Origin: Acholeplasmataceae bacterium UBA6190
Lineage (GTDB): Bacteria; Bacillota_I; Bacilli_A; Acholeplasmatales; Acholeplasmataceae
Direction: 5' to 3'
DNA length: 7,648 nt
Assembly (NCBI GenBank): GCA_002422045.1
Contig: DITG01000077.1
Span: 1 to 7,648 of the forward strand
In this document: positions 5,919-7,648 of the stretch, piece after piece
Layout: every line of letters starts with the position of its first letter
How positions within the stretch are numbered: the first letter of the stretch is position 1
Notes under the pieces: model-generated
What the model was told of the DNA's origin: nothing
The model's input: only the letters and a program-made list of their open reading frames with translations
The model's database searches: none
Program-made: the position numbers and the translations under genes

Positions 5919-6785
5919 GTGGAACACGCGAAACTGATTCAAGAACATGCATCAAGAGCCTTTGGTGTGAGAGAAAACGATGTGAAAGTCAAACACCGTT
6001 TCTTGGGTGGCATGAGCCATCTGACCTATCACATCGAAATCCATGGCGTTGATTACGCCTACCGTGTCATCGGCAAAGATGGCAATCTTTTTGTCAACCG
6101 GAAGATTGAAAAAAAGAACCTAGACATCATCAAGGATTTGGGACTCAATAACGAAACCGTCTATTTCGATGAAGTCGAAGGAGATAAGGCGGCCAAGTAT
6201 GTCGAAGGTACAGTCCTCACACAACTAGACATCCACGAGCATTTGCATGAAGTTGCAAAAGCACTGAAGAAACTGCACTTATCCGGACTTAAACCAGCCT
6301 CCGATTATGGATTGATTGAGCGCTTGGATTTATATGAAACCTTCACGAACATCAGAAGCGACAAATATCTTCATTTGAAAGCGGAATGGATCAAGATCTA
6401 TGATAGAGAACACAAAGATCAGCCTAAGGTATTTTGTCATAACGATGCCCAGCGATCCAATATGGTCGTCGGTAAAAACCAACTCTATCTCTTAGATTGG
6501 GAATACGCAGGCTTAAACGAATTTTATTATGACATCGCAAGTTTCGGAAACGTCAATTTCGAAGACGCACTGAAACTCCTTGATGTCTATCTGGAAAGAC
6601 CCGCAACATTAACAGAACAAAACAGCGTCAGGTTTTACCGGATGTTTCAAGCACTTCAGTGGCATCAAGTCGCGACCCGCAAAGACATGGTCGGACTCTC
6701 GGAAGTGCTCAAATTCGATTTCAAGATGCTTGCAGAAAAGTACCTAAATCTTGCAGAAAGACTTTATTTGGAAATCAAAGGGTGA
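5919..6785 (+). CDS. Choline kinase-like phosphotransferase (LicA/APH fold)
   Basis: 288 residues. The catalytic loop HNDAQRSN (174-181) has His-Asn-Asp176 and Asn181; DWEYAG (193-198) supplies the metal-binding Asp in the form typical of choline kinases. In the N-lobe, GGMSHLTY (30-37) and VNRKIEKKN (59-67) match the nucleotide-binding loop and the RKxExxN element of LicA-like proteins. The family phosphorylates choline or ethanolamine, and relatives act on thiamine, sugars or aminoglycosides. No cytidylyltransferase (LicC) or choline transporter is in view, so the substrate is open. The start is GTG at 5919, 3 bp after the previous stop, with GAGGT overlapping that stop; the overlapping ATG at 5917 opens a frame that stops after a few codons. 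Third gene of the rdgB operon. Confidence 0.87.
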   Translation: MEHAKLIQEHASRAFGVRENDVKVKHRFLGGMSHLTYHIEIHGVDYAYRVIGKDGNLFVNRKIEKKNLDIIKDLGLNNETVYFDEVEGDKAAKYVEGTVLTQLDIHEHLHEVAKALKKLHLSGLKPASDYGLIERLDLYETFTNIRSDKYLHLKAEWIKIYDREHKDQPKVFCHNDAQRSNMVVGKNQLYLLDWEYAGLNEFYYDIASFGNVNFEDALKLLDVYLERPATLTEQNSVRFYRMFQALQWHQVATRKDMVGLSEVLKFDFKMLAEKYLNLAERLYLEIKG

Positions 6786-6788
6786 CCT

Positions 6789-7648
6789 ATGCGACTTGCT
6801 GATGTCTTAAAGCTTCCCAAACAACCCCATAGTTTGTCCATCATCAAAGACTTCTTGGAACAGTCGTTATCTCATCACGACTACCAGGCAGCTGTTTCAC
6901 ATTACTTTGAAATCGCACTGGCCCTTGAAGCTTATGATATGGTATCAACAGAAGGCATCAGAGTCATCAAAGACATCCAGGAACAATCAGATACTCCTCA
7001 TACCGAAAAGATCATCAAATCGGTCATTCATGCCTGCCTGAAGATTGGCAAACTCGAAGAAGCGAAGGCATTCATTAAACTTAGAAAAGAAAAACTGCCG
7101 ATGCTTAAGCAATATTTAGGCATCCTAGATGAGATAGAATACAAGAAAGCGATCGGACTGCCTTATCTGGAAGATCTTCAGAAGGTGCTTTCGGATGTCA
7201 TACCTGATTCAACCAAGGTGTATTGTCATCAGGAACTCTTCAAGCTTTATGATGCAAACCAAAACTATGATCTGGCACTCGAGTCTGTGTATGAACTCTA
7301 CAATTATGACTTGAAAAACGATTATTTCAATCATGAATTAAGACTCTTGTTACTGCTTGGAAGAGTTGATGATGCACAAAAGAAAGCCTATCAGGAAGTC
7401 AGAGAGAAAAAAGGCAATCTCTATGCAGTCTTGGTCTTACTCGAATGCTACATCAGAAAAGGTGATTTGTATAAGGCATCGAACCTTGAAGCCGAATACG
7501 AAGATGACATCGACAAACAGGAAGACAGTTTCAGAAAGACAGCTTATGAAAAGATCATCGATCTCTACAAGGCGATGGATAACAAATTATCCTTGGATCT
7601 TTATCAGAAAAAACTGAAATCGATCGCGAAATCGATCGATAAGAAAGT
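6789..7648 (+). CDS. Unrecognised alpha-helical repeat (TPR-like) protein, C-terminal end outside the window
   Basis: 286 codons are open from the ATG at 6789 to the right edge with no stop. The start follows the choline kinase-like gene by 3 bp and has GGGTGA 3 nt upstream, overlapping that gene's stop. The product is soluble, rich in Leu, Lys, Glu, Tyr and Asp, without signal peptide or membrane segments. Paired helices with TPR-like spacing can be seen: HDYQAAVSHYFEIALALEAY (about 30-49), CLKIGKLEEAKAFIKLRKE (about 83-101), NQNYDLALESVYELYNY (about 158-174), LLLLGRVDDAQKKAYQE (about 186-202) and CYIRKGDLYKASNLEAEYED (about 218-237). Such repeats usually hold proteins together. I do not recognise a specific family. 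The visible end carries a short KSIA-KSID repeat. Codon use looks like its neighbours. Confidence 0.8.
   Translation, partial: MRLADVLKLPKQPHSLSIIKDFLEQSLSHHDYQAAVSHYFEIALALEAYDMVSTEGIRVIKDIQEQSDTPHTEKIIKSVIHACLKIGKLEEAKAFIKLRKEKLPMLKQYLGILDEIEYKKAIGLPYLEDLQKVLSDVIPDSTKVYCHQELFKLYDANQNYDLALESVYELYNYDLKNDYFNHELRLLLLLGRVDDAQKKAYQEVREKKGNLYAVLVLLECYIRKGDLYKASNLEAEYEDDIDKQEDSFRKTAYEKIIDLYKAMDNKLSLDLYQKKLKSIAKSIDKK
7616..7639 (+). repeat. 12-bp tandem duplication inside the helical-repeat gene
   Basis: GAAATCGATCGC is followed immediately by GAAATCGATCGA, an 11 of 12 match. In frame it encodes KSIA then KSID. It lies 9 bp from the right edge, so the array may continue outside the window. Confidence 0.6.

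Noticed and set aside
7357..7617. 86-residue plus-strand frame rich in Lys, Arg and Ser
   Set aside because: It lies in another frame inside the helical-repeat gene, whose frame is open over the whole stretch and has a proper start signal.

Overview
The window looks like chromosome from a moderately AT-rich, low-GC Gram-positive-type bacterium (Bacillota, or an Acholeplasma-like relative of the Mollicutes). The clues are strong purine-rich ribosome binding sites, sigma-A type promoters with 17-bp spacers, GTG as well as ATG starts, an ECF transporter S component without its own energizing module, and the rdgB-metallophosphoesterase pair that Bacillus also has (ysnA-ysnB). TGA is used as a stop and TGG as tryptophan, so this is not a code-4 mycoplasma. 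The genus cannot be fixed from the sequence alone.

Layout: (1) 1-882, minus strand: a promoter and a leader carrying a near-perfect 20-bp palindrome drive an ECF S component, which overlaps by 4 bp a P-loop kinase of the uridine kinase-like family that runs off the left edge. (2) 921-2626, minus strand: a single-gene unit for tagaturonate epimerase UxaE, with its own consensus promoter, a 135-nt structured leader and a strong terminator. (3) 2668-4796, minus strand: a two-gene unit of a CPBP intramembrane protease with a large extracytoplasmic domain, followed 24 bp later by a GH17 glycosidase without a signal peptide, then a terminator. (4) 4797-4906: a divergent promoter region with candidate -10 boxes that overlap on the two strands. 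(5) 4907-7648, plus strand: a tightly packed operon of rdgB (XTP/dITP pyrophosphatase), a YfcE/YsnB-type metallophosphoesterase, a choline kinase-like phosphotransferase and an unrecognised helical-repeat protein cut by the right edge.

The parts suggest uptake and phosphorylation of a small metabolite, use of hexuronates and perhaps beta-glucan, and a housekeeping nucleotide-sanitation operon that has gained two less usual members. I found no rRNA, tRNA, CRISPR array, transposon or phage gene. Nothing in the window is clearly a new system. The most promising loose ends are the palindromic leader of the transporter operon, the structured uxaE leader, the CPBP-GH17 couplet and the helical-repeat protein in the rdgB operon.
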